From CAZGOM01 sp964527265 (GTDB lineage: Bacteria > Planctomycetota > Phycisphaerae > Phycisphaerales > Phycisphaeraceae), in assembly GCA_964527265.1 (NCBI GenBank), contig CAZGOM010000009.1, forward strand, positions 1-64,000: DNA of 64,000 bases, in the 5' to 3' direction. Both the position numbers and the translations under genes were made by a program. Below the pieces are notes generated by a model. That model was not told the DNA's origin. It saw nothing but the letters and a program-made list of their open reading frames with translations, and searched no databases. Below, piece after piece: positions 33,256 through 42,329 of this stretch (position 1 is its first letter; each line of letters starts with the position of its first letter).

Positions 33256-36200
33256 ATGCGCGAGTGGTTACGTTCCATATTCGATTCGGGGCAACTGGAG
33301 ACGATCAGCCGCGTGGTGGCCGAGCGGGGACGCTGCATTGTGCAGGGGAGCCAGGGGTCCAGCAGCACGCTGATGGCGGCGCTTTTATCGCTGAAGCTCA
33401 ACCGGCCGGTGCTGCTGGTGGTGGCTCACTTGGATGATGCGGATGATGCGCTGGACAACCTGGAGATGTTTGAGAGCGGAGACATGCCGCTTTCGGCGCA
33501 GCGTTTTGGGGCGATGGAAGTGCTGCCGGGTGAAACGAATGTGAGCCTGGAACTGTTGGCCGAACGGCTGGAGATGATTGAAAAACTGGCGTGGAACCAG
33601 TGGCCATCGGAAAACCCTGGCACACGCGCGGGGGTGATGGTGGCGCCGGTGCAGGCGCTGATGCAGTCGGTGCCGGAGCCCAGCGAGATCGGGCGGCTCA
33701 GCCTGACGCTCAAACCCGGGCAGGGGTATGGGCCGGCGAAGTTGGTGGACTGGCTGACGACGGCGGGGTATCAGCGGGTGGATGGGATTGAGAATCCGGG
33801 AGATTTTGCCGTGCGCGGCGGCATCGTGGATATCTACCTGCCGGCGGGGCTGGCGTCGGATGCGACGGAGGCGGGCGGGTCGGGCGGGGTGCGCATCGAC
33901 TACTTCGGGGATGAGATCGATTCGATCAAACGGATCGACACATCGACCCTAGGTTCGGGCGGCAGCCTGGACCGGGTGCAGATCGTAGGGGCCAGCGCGC
34001 AGGCGCTCTTGAGTGATGAGAAGACGACGAGTCTGCTTGCGCTCTTGCCCAAAGACACCGTGGTGGTGATGGCGGAGCTTTTGGAACTGGCCGAGCAGGC
34101 GCGGGGATATTTTGAGCGACTGACGAATCCGCGCGGCGTCTATCCGCCCAACAGCATGTTCAAGGAGCTGACCGCGCGACCGCATGTGGAGGTGCATCAG
34201 TACAGTGCGTCGGCAGGGCCAGGGGATCACCCGGTGGTGCATTTCCCGGTTGAGACGCTGATGACGTTTGATAAAGAGGGTGCGGTGGCGGTGGATGAAC
34301 TGGTCCACCTGGCGTTTGACGATGCGGAAAGCCGCGTGGTGGTGGTGTGTCCCAAGGAGTCTGACAAACAGCGTATCGGGGAGCTTTTGGCGGAGCATTT
34401 TGCGAAGAACCCGGAGCAGGCGGCATGTAAGGACCGGGTGAAGGCGGAGATTGGTTATCTGCATCGCGGGTTTGTGTGGGTGGATGCGCCGGAGGGAGAG
34501 GGAAGTCCCGAGTCCCGAGTCCAGGGTCCAAGGTCGGCGGATGTTGAGAAGCCCAGGGCACTTGCGCAGGGGGAAGTGCCGGAACGGCGCGATGAGGCCG
34601 ATGCGTCGTCGGGGAAGGCCAGGAAGATCAAGCCGAGCACCAAGCGGCTGCTGAACCATTACGGGCGCAAGGCACCCGAGCCGGCACCGGTGCGGCATAA
34701 ACAGATGCGGGTGGATCATGGAACTCATGCGGCCATTGTGCTGGTGCCGCATCAGGAATTGTTCCATCGCTATCACACACGTCGGCGCATTCGCCGGCTG
34801 GCTACGGCGGCTGTGGGAACCAAGGCCAGTGACGCTTTTCTGGAATTGAACCCCGGCGATTACGTGGTGCATGTGGACCATGGCATCGCACGATTTTCAG
34901 GGCTTAAAACGCTCAAGCGCGGGGACCATTCCAGCGAGCACATGACGCTGGAGTTTGCCGAGCGGGCGGTGCTGCATGTACCGGTGACGGAGATCGACCG
35001 GGTGCAGAAGTACATCGGGGGCCATCACGGGCACCCGCCGCTTTCCACCCTGGGCGGCAAGCGCTGGGCCAAACAGAAGGCCGACGCGGCTGATGCGGCC
35101 AAGGAACTGGCGCAGCAAATGCTGCGTGTGCAGGCGATGCGCGCCAGCACGCCGGGCATCCGCTTTCCGGAAGACACGCAATGGCAAAAAGAGTTTGAGG
35201 GGAGCTTTGGGTATGACGAAACACCCGACCAGGTGGCGGCCATCGCGGCGGTGAAGCGGGACATGAGCGACAACCGGCCCATGGACCGGCTCATCTGTGG
35301 CGACGTTGGGTTTGGCAAAACCGAAGTGGCCATCCGCGCGGCATTCAAGGCGGCGCAGGCGGGTAAACAGGTGGCGGTGCTGGTGCCGACCACCGTGCTG
35401 GCTGAGCAGCATGACCGCACGTTTAAATCCCGCATGGCGGAGTACCCGGTGCGCATTGATGCGCTCTCGCGATTCCGCACCCCCAAGGAAATCAAGAACG
35501 CGATCGAGCGAATCAAAGAAGGGCAGACGGACATTGTGATCGGGACGCATCGCATCCTGAGCCAGGACGTGCAGTTCAAAGACCTGGGACTGGTGATCAT
35601 CGACGAGGAACAGCGCTTCGGCGTGGAGCACAAGCAGAAGCTCATGCGCTTTCGCGCAACGGTGGATGTGATGACGCTTTCGGCAACGCCGATTCCGCGG
35701 ACGCTGCACATGTCGATGCTGGGCCTGCGTGATATCAGCTCGCTGACGACCCCGCCGGTGGACCGCCGGGCGGTGGTGACGGAGGTGATCGCACACGACC
35801 CCAAGCGGATCCAGCGGGCGATATTGCGGGAGCTCAACCGCGACGGGCAGGTCTATTTCGTCCACAACCGCGTGCATGACATTGAGAGCGTGGCGGACGA
35901 CATCCGCCGGCTGGTGCCCGATGCGCGGATCATCATCGGACACGGGCAGATGCCAGGCAACGAGCTTGAGGAGGTGATGCTCAAGTTCGTGCAGCGCAAG
36001 GCGGACATTCTGGTCTCGACGACGATTGTGGAATCAGGGTTGGACATCCCCACGGCCAACACGATGTTCATCGATCAGGCGGACCACTTCGGGCTGTCGG
36101 AGCTGCACCAGCTTCGCGGGCGTGTGGGGCGTGATAAACACCGCGCGTATTGTTATCTGATCATGCCCAAGGACCGGCCGGTGAGCGACAAAGGCGCTGC

Positions 36201-36852
36201 CCGGCTGCGTGCCATCGAACAATACGCCATGCTGGGCGCGGGTTTTAAAGTAGCGATGCGCGACCTGGAAATCCGCGGCGCGGGGAACCTATTGGGGGCT
36301 GAGCAGTCCGGACACATCGCCAGCGTTGGATATGAGATGTATTGCCGGCTTTTGGAAGAAGCGGCACGCGACTTGAGAAAAGAACGCAAGGAAGAGCCGC
36401 TTCGTACGCACCTGGAAATCCCGCTGTCGGGTCAGGTGCCCAAGAGCTGGATCGCCTCCGATAAGTTCCGCATGGAGGCGTATCGCCGCCTGGCGCGGGC
36501 GGGAGCGATGTCAGAGCTGGATCAGGTGGTGAAGGATCTGACCGATGCGTATGGTGAGCCGCCGCCGCCAGCGCAGGTGTTCATCGCGCTGGCGGAAATC
36601 CGCCTTGCGGCAGGCACGCTGCGGGTGAAGTCGATCAAGCTGGAAGGGCCGGATGTGATTTTCCGCACCGACCAGCCGCTGGTGCTGGACGGGATATTCA
36701 CCAATGCTCCGGGCCGCATGAGCCTCATCGACGAGAAGACCATTTACTTCCGTCCGCCGCCGAATTATCTGGAGCCGATGACGCTGGCGGCGGTGTTGCG
36801 AAAGCTGCTTGTGAGGCCGGTGCGGGTGCGGGAAGAGGGATTTAAGGGGTAA
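33256..36852 (+). CDS. mfd: Transcription-repair coupling factor Mfd
   Basis: A 1198-residue SF2 translocase that displaces stalled RNA polymerase and recruits UvrA. The N-terminal UvrB-like region spans about 1-350. A CarD-like RNAP-interaction domain (NPGDYVVHVDHGIARFSG) lies around 535-600. The helicase motor has Walker A GDVGFGKTEV at about 682 and DEEQ at 783-786, followed by the TRG motif region and the TRCF C-terminal domain. The linker before the CarD domain is expanded: residues 416-429 are encoded by a GAGTCCCGAGTCC-like dispersed tract. Start ATG 33256 lies just after a presumed promoter region. Confidence 0.95.
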   Translation: MREWLRSIFDSGQLETISRVVAERGRCIVQGSQGSSSTLMAALLSLKLNRPVLLVVAHLDDADDALDNLEMFESGDMPLSAQRFGAMEVLPGETNVSLELLAERLEMIEKLAWNQWPSENPGTRAGVMVAPVQALMQSVPEPSEIGRLSLTLKPGQGYGPAKLVDWLTTAGYQRVDGIENPGDFAVRGGIVDIYLPAGLASDATEAGGSGGVRIDYFGDEIDSIKRIDTSTLGSGGSLDRVQIVGASAQALLSDEKTTSLLALLPKDTVVVMAELLELAEQARGYFERLTNPRGVYPPNSMFKELTARPHVEVHQYSASAGPGDHPVVHFPVETLMTFDKEGAVAVDELVHLAFDDAESRVVVVCPKESDKQRIGELLAEHFAKNPEQAACKDRVKAEIGYLHRGFVWVDAPEGEGSPESRVQGPRSADVEKPRALAQGEVPERRDEADASSGKARKIKPSTKRLLNHYGRKAPEPAPVRHKQMRVDHGTHAAIVLVPHQELFHRYHTRRRIRRLATAAVGTKASDAFLELNPGDYVVHVDHGIARFSGLKTLKRGDHSSEHMTLEFAERAVLHVPVTEIDRVQKYIGGHHGHPPLSTLGGKRWAKQKADAADAAKELAQQMLRVQAMRASTPGIRFPEDTQWQKEFEGSFGYDETPDQVAAIAAVKRDMSDNRPMDRLICGDVGFGKTEVAIRAAFKAAQAGKQVAVLVPTTVLAEQHDRTFKSRMAEYPVRIDALSRFRTPKEIKNAIERIKEGQTDIVIGTHRILSQDVQFKDLGLVIIDEEQRFGVEHKQKLMRFRATVDVMTLSATPIPRTLHMSMLGLRDISSLTTPPVDRRAVVTEVIAHDPKRIQRAILRELNRDGQVYFVHNRVHDIESVADDIRRLVPDARIIIGHGQMPGNELEEVMLKFVQRKADILVSTTIVESGLDIPTANTMFIDQADHFGLSELHQLRGRVGRDKHRAYCYLIMPKDRPVSDKGAARLRAIEQYAMLGAGFKVAMRDLEIRGAGNLLGAEQSGHIASVGYEMYCRLLEEAARDLRKERKEEPLRTHLEIPLSGQVPKSWIASDKFRMEAYRRLARAGAMSELDQVVKDLTDAYGEPPPPAQVFIALAEIRLAAGTLRVKSIKLEGPDVIFRTDQPLVLDGIFTNAPGRMSLIDEKTIYFRPPPNYLEPMTLAAVLRKLLVRPVRVREEGFKG
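34503..34536 (+). repeat. GAGTCCCGAGTCC tract inside mfd
   Basis: Degenerate GAGTCC/CAGGGTCC heptads in frame, encoding SPESRVQGPRS in the Mfd linker. They resemble the tract at 13111-13140. Confidence 0.65.
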
Positions 36853-37006
36853 GGGCTCGACGAGGCGAGCAAGAGCATTGGGTGAGGGCGACGGCGAGAA
36901 GCTGGGTGATCAGCGTGGATATCATTGTGGAGGATCGCGGGCATTGTGACGTTTCCTCGCGGGAACTGGCCAGCGAATTTCGCGGGGTTTGCGCACGGAG
37001 GTTTCT

Positions 37007-37513
37007 ATGAAGCGATTTCCTTTTGCAGTGGTGTCGGCAGGGTTGTTGTGCGGGCTGATGCTGATGACGGGACCTTCGATGGTGGTGAGTGCTGCTGGCG
37101 CGGAGAACGTACCGGAGGCGCAAGCCCCTGGGGATGGTGATAAGAAGCCCAAAGCGGAGAACATTGCTGCACCGCAAGTGGCTGATGGAATTTATATTGC
37201 CGAGGGGACTCAGGACGGCGGTAAGAAGAAATATGCCGCGGTGGTGGGGATCAAGAAGACCGGAGATACGTATGTGGTGGAATGGAATTCCGGTGGCGTG
37301 ATTTACCGCGGGATCGGGATTGTGGAGGGCGACCGGCTGTGTGTTTCCTGCGTTATGGGTAAACAGCCGTGCATCGTGGTTTACAAGATCGGCAAGGACA
37401 AAGTGCTCACCGGGCGCTGGTCTGTCACACCGGGTGTGGTGGAAACCGAGGTGCTGACATATAAGCAGCCGCTGAACAAGAAGGAAGCGCCCGATCCGGC
37501 GGGAGCGGTGTGA
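37007..37513 (+). CDS. Secreted small beta-rich protein
   Basis: A 168-residue protein with a signal peptide (MKRFPFAVVSAGLLCGLMLM, cleavage near 28-31). A mature domain begins at about residue 58: GIYIAEGTQDGGKKKYAAVV, then TYVVEWNSGGVIYRGIGIVEG, VYKIGKDKVLTGRW and ETEVLTYK. The pattern of alternating strands, W-x-S-G-G and G-x-W resembles a small domain common in planctomycete proteins, whose function I do not know. ATG 37007 has GGAGG six bases upstream. It is 57 nt before the kinase gene on the same strand and could be co-transcribed with it. Confidence 0.7.
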   Translation: MKRFPFAVVSAGLLCGLMLMTGPSMVVSAAGAENVPEAQAPGDGDKKPKAENIAAPQVADGIYIAEGTQDGGKKKYAAVVGIKKTGDTYVVEWNSGGVIYRGIGIVEGDRLCVSCVMGKQPCIVVYKIGKDKVLTGRWSVTPGVVETEVLTYKQPLNKKEAPDPAGAV

Positions 37514-37574
37514 TCGGTGGGATGCAGGTTGCGGCTATACTGTGCCCTTTCAAAATTGAACCCAAGGACACACT

Positions 37575-38480
37575 ATGTCGCTGATTGTTACCGGATCGAT
37601 CGGGATTGACACGATTCATGCTCCTGCGGGCATCGCGGAAAACGTGCTCGGCGGATCGTGCATCTATTTTGCGGCGGCAGCGAGCTTCTTTGGGCCGGTG
37701 CGCCTGGTGGGCGCGGTGGGCGAAGATTTTCCCGAAGCGTTCCTGGGCACATTCCAGAAATTCAACATCGATCTGGCCGGGCTTGAACGCCGCGCAGGGA
37801 GCAAAACCTTCCGCTGGACGGGCAAATATCACGAAAACATAAACGTGCGCGACACCCTGAGCGTAGAGCTCAACGTGTTGATTGAACGCCTGCCTGAAGT
37901 GCCGGTGAGCTATCAGGACAGCCAGTACGTCTTCCTGGCCAATACGCATCCGGGCGCGCAGTTGGAACTGCTTTCCCGCTTCCCGCACCGGAAGCTGGTG
38001 GTGGCGGACACGATGGACCTGTGGATCACCAATGAGCAGGTCCTGCTCAAGAAACTTCTGGCACAGGTGGACGGTCTTGTGCTCAACGACTCGGAAGCCG
38101 GCCTGCTGACAGGTGAAACCAATATCGTGAAGGCCGCGGGTGAGATCCTCAAGCTCGGGCCCAAGTTCGTGGTGATCAAGAAGGGCGAGCACGGCTGCAT
38201 GATTCGCCATCGTGACGGCGTGGTGAGCCTGCCGGCCTACCCTGCTGAGCACGTGATTGACCCCACAGGCGCGGGCGACAGCTTCGCCGGCGGCATGATG
38301 GGTTACCTGACCCAGACGGGCGACCTGTCGCTGGGCAACATCCGCAAGGCCATGGCGTACGGCACAGCCGTGGCCAGCTACAACCTGGAAGCCTTCAGTC
38401 TCGGGCGGCTGGAGCAGATCACCCGCAAGGACGTGGACAGCCGGTTCAAGCAGTTTGCCGGAATGCTGAAAGTCGAGTGA
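37575..38480 (+). CDS. PfkB-family sugar kinase
   Basis: A 301-residue ribokinase/PfkB-type kinase that transfers phosphate from ATP to a sugar or nucleoside. Its anion-hole signature is DPTGAGDSFAGGMMGYL at about 229-245, with the catalytic Asp in GAGD. An early GGSCIYFAAAASFFGPV block is the N-terminal sugar-binding motif. VLNDSEAGLLTGE is the N-x-x-E element. The exact substrate (ribose, fructose-6-P or another sugar) is not decided by sequence. A hairpin terminator follows at 38507. Confidence 0.92.
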   Translation: MSLIVTGSIGIDTIHAPAGIAENVLGGSCIYFAAAASFFGPVRLVGAVGEDFPEAFLGTFQKFNIDLAGLERRAGSKTFRWTGKYHENINVRDTLSVELNVLIERLPEVPVSYQDSQYVFLANTHPGAQLELLSRFPHRKLVVADTMDLWITNEQVLLKKLLAQVDGLVLNDSEAGLLTGETNIVKAAGEILKLGPKFVVIKKGEHGCMIRHRDGVVSLPAYPAEHVIDPTGAGDSFAGGMMGYLTQTGDLSLGNIRKAMAYGTAVASYNLEAFSLGRLEQITRKDVDSRFKQFAGMLKVE

Positions 38481-38506
38481 GGTCTGTGAATTCTTGAATC
38501 AAATCA

Positions 38507-38534
38507 AACAACCGGTCGGTTTGGGCCGGTTGTT
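38507..38534. terminator. Bidirectional hairpin between convergent genes
   Basis: The stem AACAACCGG with CCGGTTGTT (9 bp, 10-nt loop) is flanked by T-rich on one side and A-rich sequence on the other. It can serve both the kinase gene and the phytase-like gene. Confidence 0.75.
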
Positions 38535-38537
38535 CGT

Positions 38538-39743
38538 TTATGGGTTGACCGCAAACACCCAGATCTGCGTGGCGGCACTGGGCTTGAGATCGTTATCGGT
38601 GGTGACGATGAGGGTTTTGCGGCCATCGGCAAGATTAGGCCCGAAGGTGAGGCCTTCGACTTTTTCAGGGAAGGAATTGCCGCGCAGTCCGTAGGCAGGG
38701 TCAAGAAGGTTGATGAAGAGCTGTGTTTTCGCAGGGCGGAAGGTGTTGGGGAGATTTTTGGCGTCAAGAGATTCGATACCCGAGACATCTGATGCATTTC
38801 TAAGATCGAGCGTCACAATGGATTTCCGTCTGGCGTCGGACCCGACTTCCCCATCACGTTCGATCAGAAGGAAGCGGTGGTCATCAATGGCGAGGATTTC
38901 GTTGTATTCGGCATCGGTGTCGGGGCGCTCAATGGCGAATTGCCGGGTGGCGCCGGTGGCGAGGTCGGCTTCAAGGATGCGGACAAAGCGACCGGATTTG
39001 CCGCCGTCCTGAATGAGCGGAGCTTGCAACACGGCATAAGCTTTGGATTGATCTGGGCTCAGCGCCAGACCCTCAAACCCTTTGTTGGCGACGCGCCCCT
39101 TCTTGTTTTGCTTGATCTCGGTTTTCTTGTCAGCCGAAGGCTTGGTGATCTTGAACGCATCAGGCACGGGAATGGATTTGAGGCGCTTGCCCTTGGCTGA
39201 GAAAAGATGGATGAACGGGCCGTATTCATCACTGATGAGCAGGCTGCCGTCTTTTAAGATGCGGACGGCTTCCGGGTCGTAGCGGAGGCCCTGGTCGGAG
39301 TTGGTTGCATCATACGCGGCAAAAGAGCCGGAGAGCGGTTTGCCCTGCTCATTGGTCAGGAGCGTGGTGCCGACGCATTCGGCGGCGACGGATTTCTTCT
39401 CAGGTTCGATGGAGATTTTGAGGAGCTGCCAGCGGTCCTGATATTGCGAATCGCCATCGTTTGGGCCGCGGTCATTGACGGCGATGTAGAGGTCGCCCTT
39501 GCCGGTGTAGTCGATGCCCGAGCCGAACGATCCCAGGAGGTTCTGCGCGATGCCGCCATCGGATCCGGTGAGGTTGGAGTGATCGGTGGCGTTGCCGGGG
39601 ATGGCGGCTTTGCCGATGAACTCGATGGAGGGGGGTGACTTGGGCATGAGGGTGGTTTCCGGCTCAGCTAAGGCATGGCCGCCGATGCCGTAGGAGGCAA
39701 GGAGAAGAAGGGCGAAAGCCGGGAGTTTGGTTTTGTGCATCAT
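38538..39743 (-). CDS. Exported phytase-like esterase
   Basis: A 401-residue protein with signal peptide 1-26 (LPAFALLLLASYGIGGHALA). It matches the 'esterase-like activity of phytase' domain: an early LTGSDGGIAQNLLGSFGSGIDY, GDLYIAVNDRGPNDG, RYDPEAVRILKDGSLLISDEYGP and KGFEGLALSPDQ, each with the acidic residues of this beta-propeller. The likely site is the periplasm, hydrolysing phosphoesters; the substrate is uncertain. It is monocistronic, with a terminator hairpin at 38507. Confidence 0.88.
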   Translation of the reverse strand: MMHKTKLPAFALLLLASYGIGGHALAEPETTLMPKSPPSIEFIGKAAIPGNATDHSNLTGSDGGIAQNLLGSFGSGIDYTGKGDLYIAVNDRGPNDGDSQYQDRWQLLKISIEPEKKSVAAECVGTTLLTNEQGKPLSGSFAAYDATNSDQGLRYDPEAVRILKDGSLLISDEYGPFIHLFSAKGKRLKSIPVPDAFKITKPSADKKTEIKQNKKGRVANKGFEGLALSPDQSKAYAVLQAPLIQDGGKSGRFVRILEADLATGATRQFAIERPDTDAEYNEILAIDDHRFLLIERDGEVGSDARRKSIVTLDLRNASDVSGIESLDAKNLPNTFRPAKTQLFINLLDPAYGLRGNSFPEKVEGLTFGPNLADGRKTLIVTTDNDLKPSAATQIWVFAVNP

Positions 39744-39792
39744 AGTGGGTGCTTTAGTTTAGGCGGAACCGGTTCAATGTAGGCGTAACGAG

Positions 39793-39827
39793 AACGACCC
39801 CCGGATGTTTGGTTCCCAGGGGTCGTT
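39793..39827 (-). terminator. Hairpin after the 39847 prepilin gene
   Basis: The 9-bp stem AACGACCCC with GGGGTCGTT lies 20 nt after the stop at 39847. The T-tract is weak. Confidence 0.6.
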
Positions 39828-39846
39828 GTGAATTCAAGTGGGCGGT

Positions 39847-40854
39847 TTACTTGCCGGAGTCTGGGTTGTTGGGGCACCACACCAGGTCGTTTTTGTTGAA
39901 CGAATCGGCAGCGCTGGTGGTGACGGAGCCAGAGAGGCCCGAGACTGTGCGGCTGGCGTAATTGTATTTAAAGAACTTGGCGGAGCCGTCGAGCATGGTG
40001 ACATTGCCGCCGGAGTCGTGGCGGTTGGGGAAGCGCTGCCAGTCGCCGCGGAGGCGGTTCAGGCTTTTGGACACATAGCCGTTGCCGGAGGCTTTTTCGG
40101 TGGCGGTGAGCTCATCGGGGTTGTTGCGCAGTTCGGTCATGAGGACGGTGTAGGAAGGGGCGATTTTGATTTTGTCGGCACGGACGAGTTTTTGACCGGC
40201 AAAGGCGGCCGAAGCGTCGGTGGCGGGGACAGTGAAGTCGCCGGTAACGGCAGAGAGGTCCTGCGTCGCAGCAGCGCCGCCTTTAGAGTTGATCTTGGAG
40301 TTTGTGCCGTAGCTGAAGTAGTAGCGCATGGGGGCGCTGACGACGGCACCGGAGTCATCAAGCAGGTTGATGCCAGTGGTGGGGCCGTAGCCGTTTTGTG
40401 CGGCAATGGCGGGGATGGGAACGGCCGAGGGGCAGACGAAGGGGGTGTTTGCGCCCGGGAGCGGAGCCTTTTGGCCAACGCCGAAGAAGACCGAGCGGTA
40501 GGTGGAGCCGTTCATGATGTAGGGGACGACGCTGTTGACCCAGCACATGGGGCTGTTGAAGTTGGTTTCCATTTCAGCGGGGGTGTAGCTGGAGTTGTAC
40601 CCGGAACCTGCTGTGGTCTCAGAACCGCCGACCATGTCCGCGCCGTCCCAGGCGATGTAGTTCTTGAATTCGGCCATGTAGGTGTTCTGGCCCAGGCCCC
40701 ACTGGCGGGAATTACTGAGGCATTGCGCCTGGCGGCCCGACTCGCGCGCCTTGCCCAGCGCGGGGAGGAGAATGCCGATGAGGATGGCGATGATGCTGAC
40801 GACGACGAGGAGTTCGATGAGCGTAAAGGCTCGGGGACAACGGGTGGACTTCAT
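39847..40854 (-). CDS. Prepilin-type H-X9-DG protein
   Basis: A 335-residue protein from ATG 40854. Leader MKSTRCPRA, then FTLIELLVVVSIIAILIGILLPALGKARESGRQ, the typical planctomycete DUF1559-like or H-X9-DG prepilin layout. The C-terminus carries the exact motif H-DSGGNVTML-DG (H-X9-DG), then SAKFFKY. Cysteines in QCLSNSRQW follow the helix. It is probably anchored in the inner membrane with a large exported domain. Function is unknown, but this class is expanded in planctomycetes. No partner genes are adjacent. Confidence 0.9.
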   Translation of the reverse strand: MKSTRCPRAFTLIELLVVVSIIAILIGILLPALGKARESGRQAQCLSNSRQWGLGQNTYMAEFKNYIAWDGADMVGGSETTAGSGYNSSYTPAEMETNFNSPMCWVNSVVPYIMNGSTYRSVFFGVGQKAPLPGANTPFVCPSAVPIPAIAAQNGYGPTTGINLLDDSGAVVSAPMRYYFSYGTNSKINSKGGAAATQDLSAVTGDFTVPATDASAAFAGQKLVRADKIKIAPSYTVLMTELRNNPDELTATEKASGNGYVSKSLNRLRGDWQRFPNRHDSGGNVTMLDGSAKFFKYNYASRTVSGLSGSVTTSAADSFNKNDLVWCPNNPDSGK

Positions 40855-40991
40855 GGTTCCTGCTTCCTGTTCGGATTTGATGCGCGGCATGTTATGGAGA
40901 GTGTTTCAGCGGCAGATTTGGATTGAGTGAGAGTTGTGTTAACCACATGAATACCTTTAGTGCGGCATTAAATCGGCGACGACATAACAAC

Positions 40992-41021
40992 GACAACCGG
41001 CCTTTTGAGGGGCCGGTTGTC
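40992..41021 (-). terminator. Hairpin after the 41057 prepilin gene
   Basis: An 11-bp perfect stem (GACAACCGGCC with GGCCGGTTGTC, 8-nt loop), followed on the minus strand by GTTGTTATG. It lies 36 nt downstream of the stop. Confidence 0.75.
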
Positions 41022-41056
41022 ATTGATATCGAAGGCGTTTTTAGATTTTGAGAGGA

Positions 41057-42169
41057 TTACTGAACCGGGTTGCCGGCGGTGTCGCAGACTTCAGGAGCGG
41101 ATTCAAGCGACCACACCTTGCGGCCCCACTTGAAGTTCGTGACGTCGAGGGTGTCTTCGAGCTTGTGGGTGGCGCCGTGGCCGTCAGCAAACGTGTAGTT
41201 GGAGTTACCGTTGTGCTGTTCGGTGTTGGCATAGTTGAGGTGGGTCAAGCCGCTGTTGGTGCCGGCGGAGATCGCTGATGCGCGGGCTGCGCGGGCGGCT
41301 GCGGGAGTGATGGCGTACACCTTACCGCCAGCGATACCGGTGCTTGCTTCACCGACGAAGGGGCTGGTCAGGCCGGCATCGAGCATGAATGCGTTGGTGG
41401 GGCGGTGGCTCTTGACGGCCGCGCCAGCAGCGGGAGATGCGTCGTAGAGGGTGTTGCGGGCATCGGTGTATTCCGCCAGGAGGATGGTCTGGGAAGGGAC
41501 GTCGACATTGTCGAGGCGGACAAGGCGGACGCCGCTGCCGGTGACAGTTGCAGACCTGTACTGGGTGCCTGCGCGAGCGCGGGGCATCAGGGCTGAGTTG
41601 GGGGTGTAGCTGAGGCGGAGAGCCTGGAGATCATCAACGTCCTTGCTGGTTACTTGGCTGAAGCCCAAGTAGTCCTGGGGGCCGTTTGCATCAAAGCGCG
41701 AAGCGGTCCAGTTGGTGGGGAGCCAGCCGCCGTTGACTTGGGTGGGGCAGACGAAGGATTTGCCCTGGCCGGCGTTTTTGCTCATGCCGCTGATCTTGTT
41801 GTCCTTGAACCAGGGAAATGCGGCAGGGTTGCTGTTGGTGACGGAGTGAGCCGTGGTGGTATAGTCGCCGAAGCCACCGTCTCCGATGTAGCCCGCCTGG
41901 ATGAGAAGCCCGCTCCACTGGATGTAACCGTTGTCATCGGCGCGCGAGTCACGGTACCAGTAGGTGGAAGGGTAGTTTTGCTTGTTGTCGGCGAGGTAAG
42001 TGTTGAGGGCAACACCGTTCTGCCGCTGGTTGCTGAGACAGACCGAGCTTTGGGCGGCGCCGCGGGCTTTGCCGAGGGCCGGGAGAAGGATGCCGATGAG
42101 CAGCGCGATGATGCTGATGACAACCAACAGTTCGATCAGGGTGAATCCGTAGAAACGACGAGACTTCAT
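41057..42169 (-). CDS. Prepilin-type H-X9-DG protein
   Basis: A 370-residue protein from ATG 42169 with a perfect AAGGAG eight bases upstream. The leader MKSRRFYG is followed by FTLIELLVVISIIALLIGILLPALGKARGAAQ. The C-terminus has the exact H-X9-DG motif in QHNGNSNYTFADGHGATH. It is the second of two neighbouring prepilin-like genes; the two differ through most of the middle, so they are related but not recent copies. It is likely exported and membrane anchored. Role unknown. Confidence 0.9.
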   Translation of the reverse strand: MKSRRFYGFTLIELLVVISIIALLIGILLPALGKARGAAQSSVCLSNQRQNGVALNTYLADNKQNYPSTYWYRDSRADDNGYIQWSGLLIQAGYIGDGGFGDYTTTAHSVTNSNPAAFPWFKDNKISGMSKNAGQGKSFVCPTQVNGGWLPTNWTASRFDANGPQDYLGFSQVTSKDVDDLQALRLSYTPNSALMPRARAGTQYRSATVTGSGVRLVRLDNVDVPSQTILLAEYTDARNTLYDASPAAGAAVKSHRPTNAFMLDAGLTSPFVGEASTGIAGGKVYAITPAAARAARASAISAGTNSGLTHLNYANTEQHNGNSNYTFADGHGATHKLEDTLDVTNFKWGRKVWSLESAPEVCDTAGNPVQ

Positions 42170-42329
42170 AAGAAACTCCTTGGTTAAGGGGTGGTGGTTA
42201 GACGCATTTTTTTGAATCAATCTTGACGGACATGAAAGTACGCCTGGATTGCTGGCGTGGAATAAGCGCAAGGTGAAGATGGGGTGAGTTTGGTTAGATT
42301 TACGTCAAAAGCAGAGGTTTATGGCCTCA

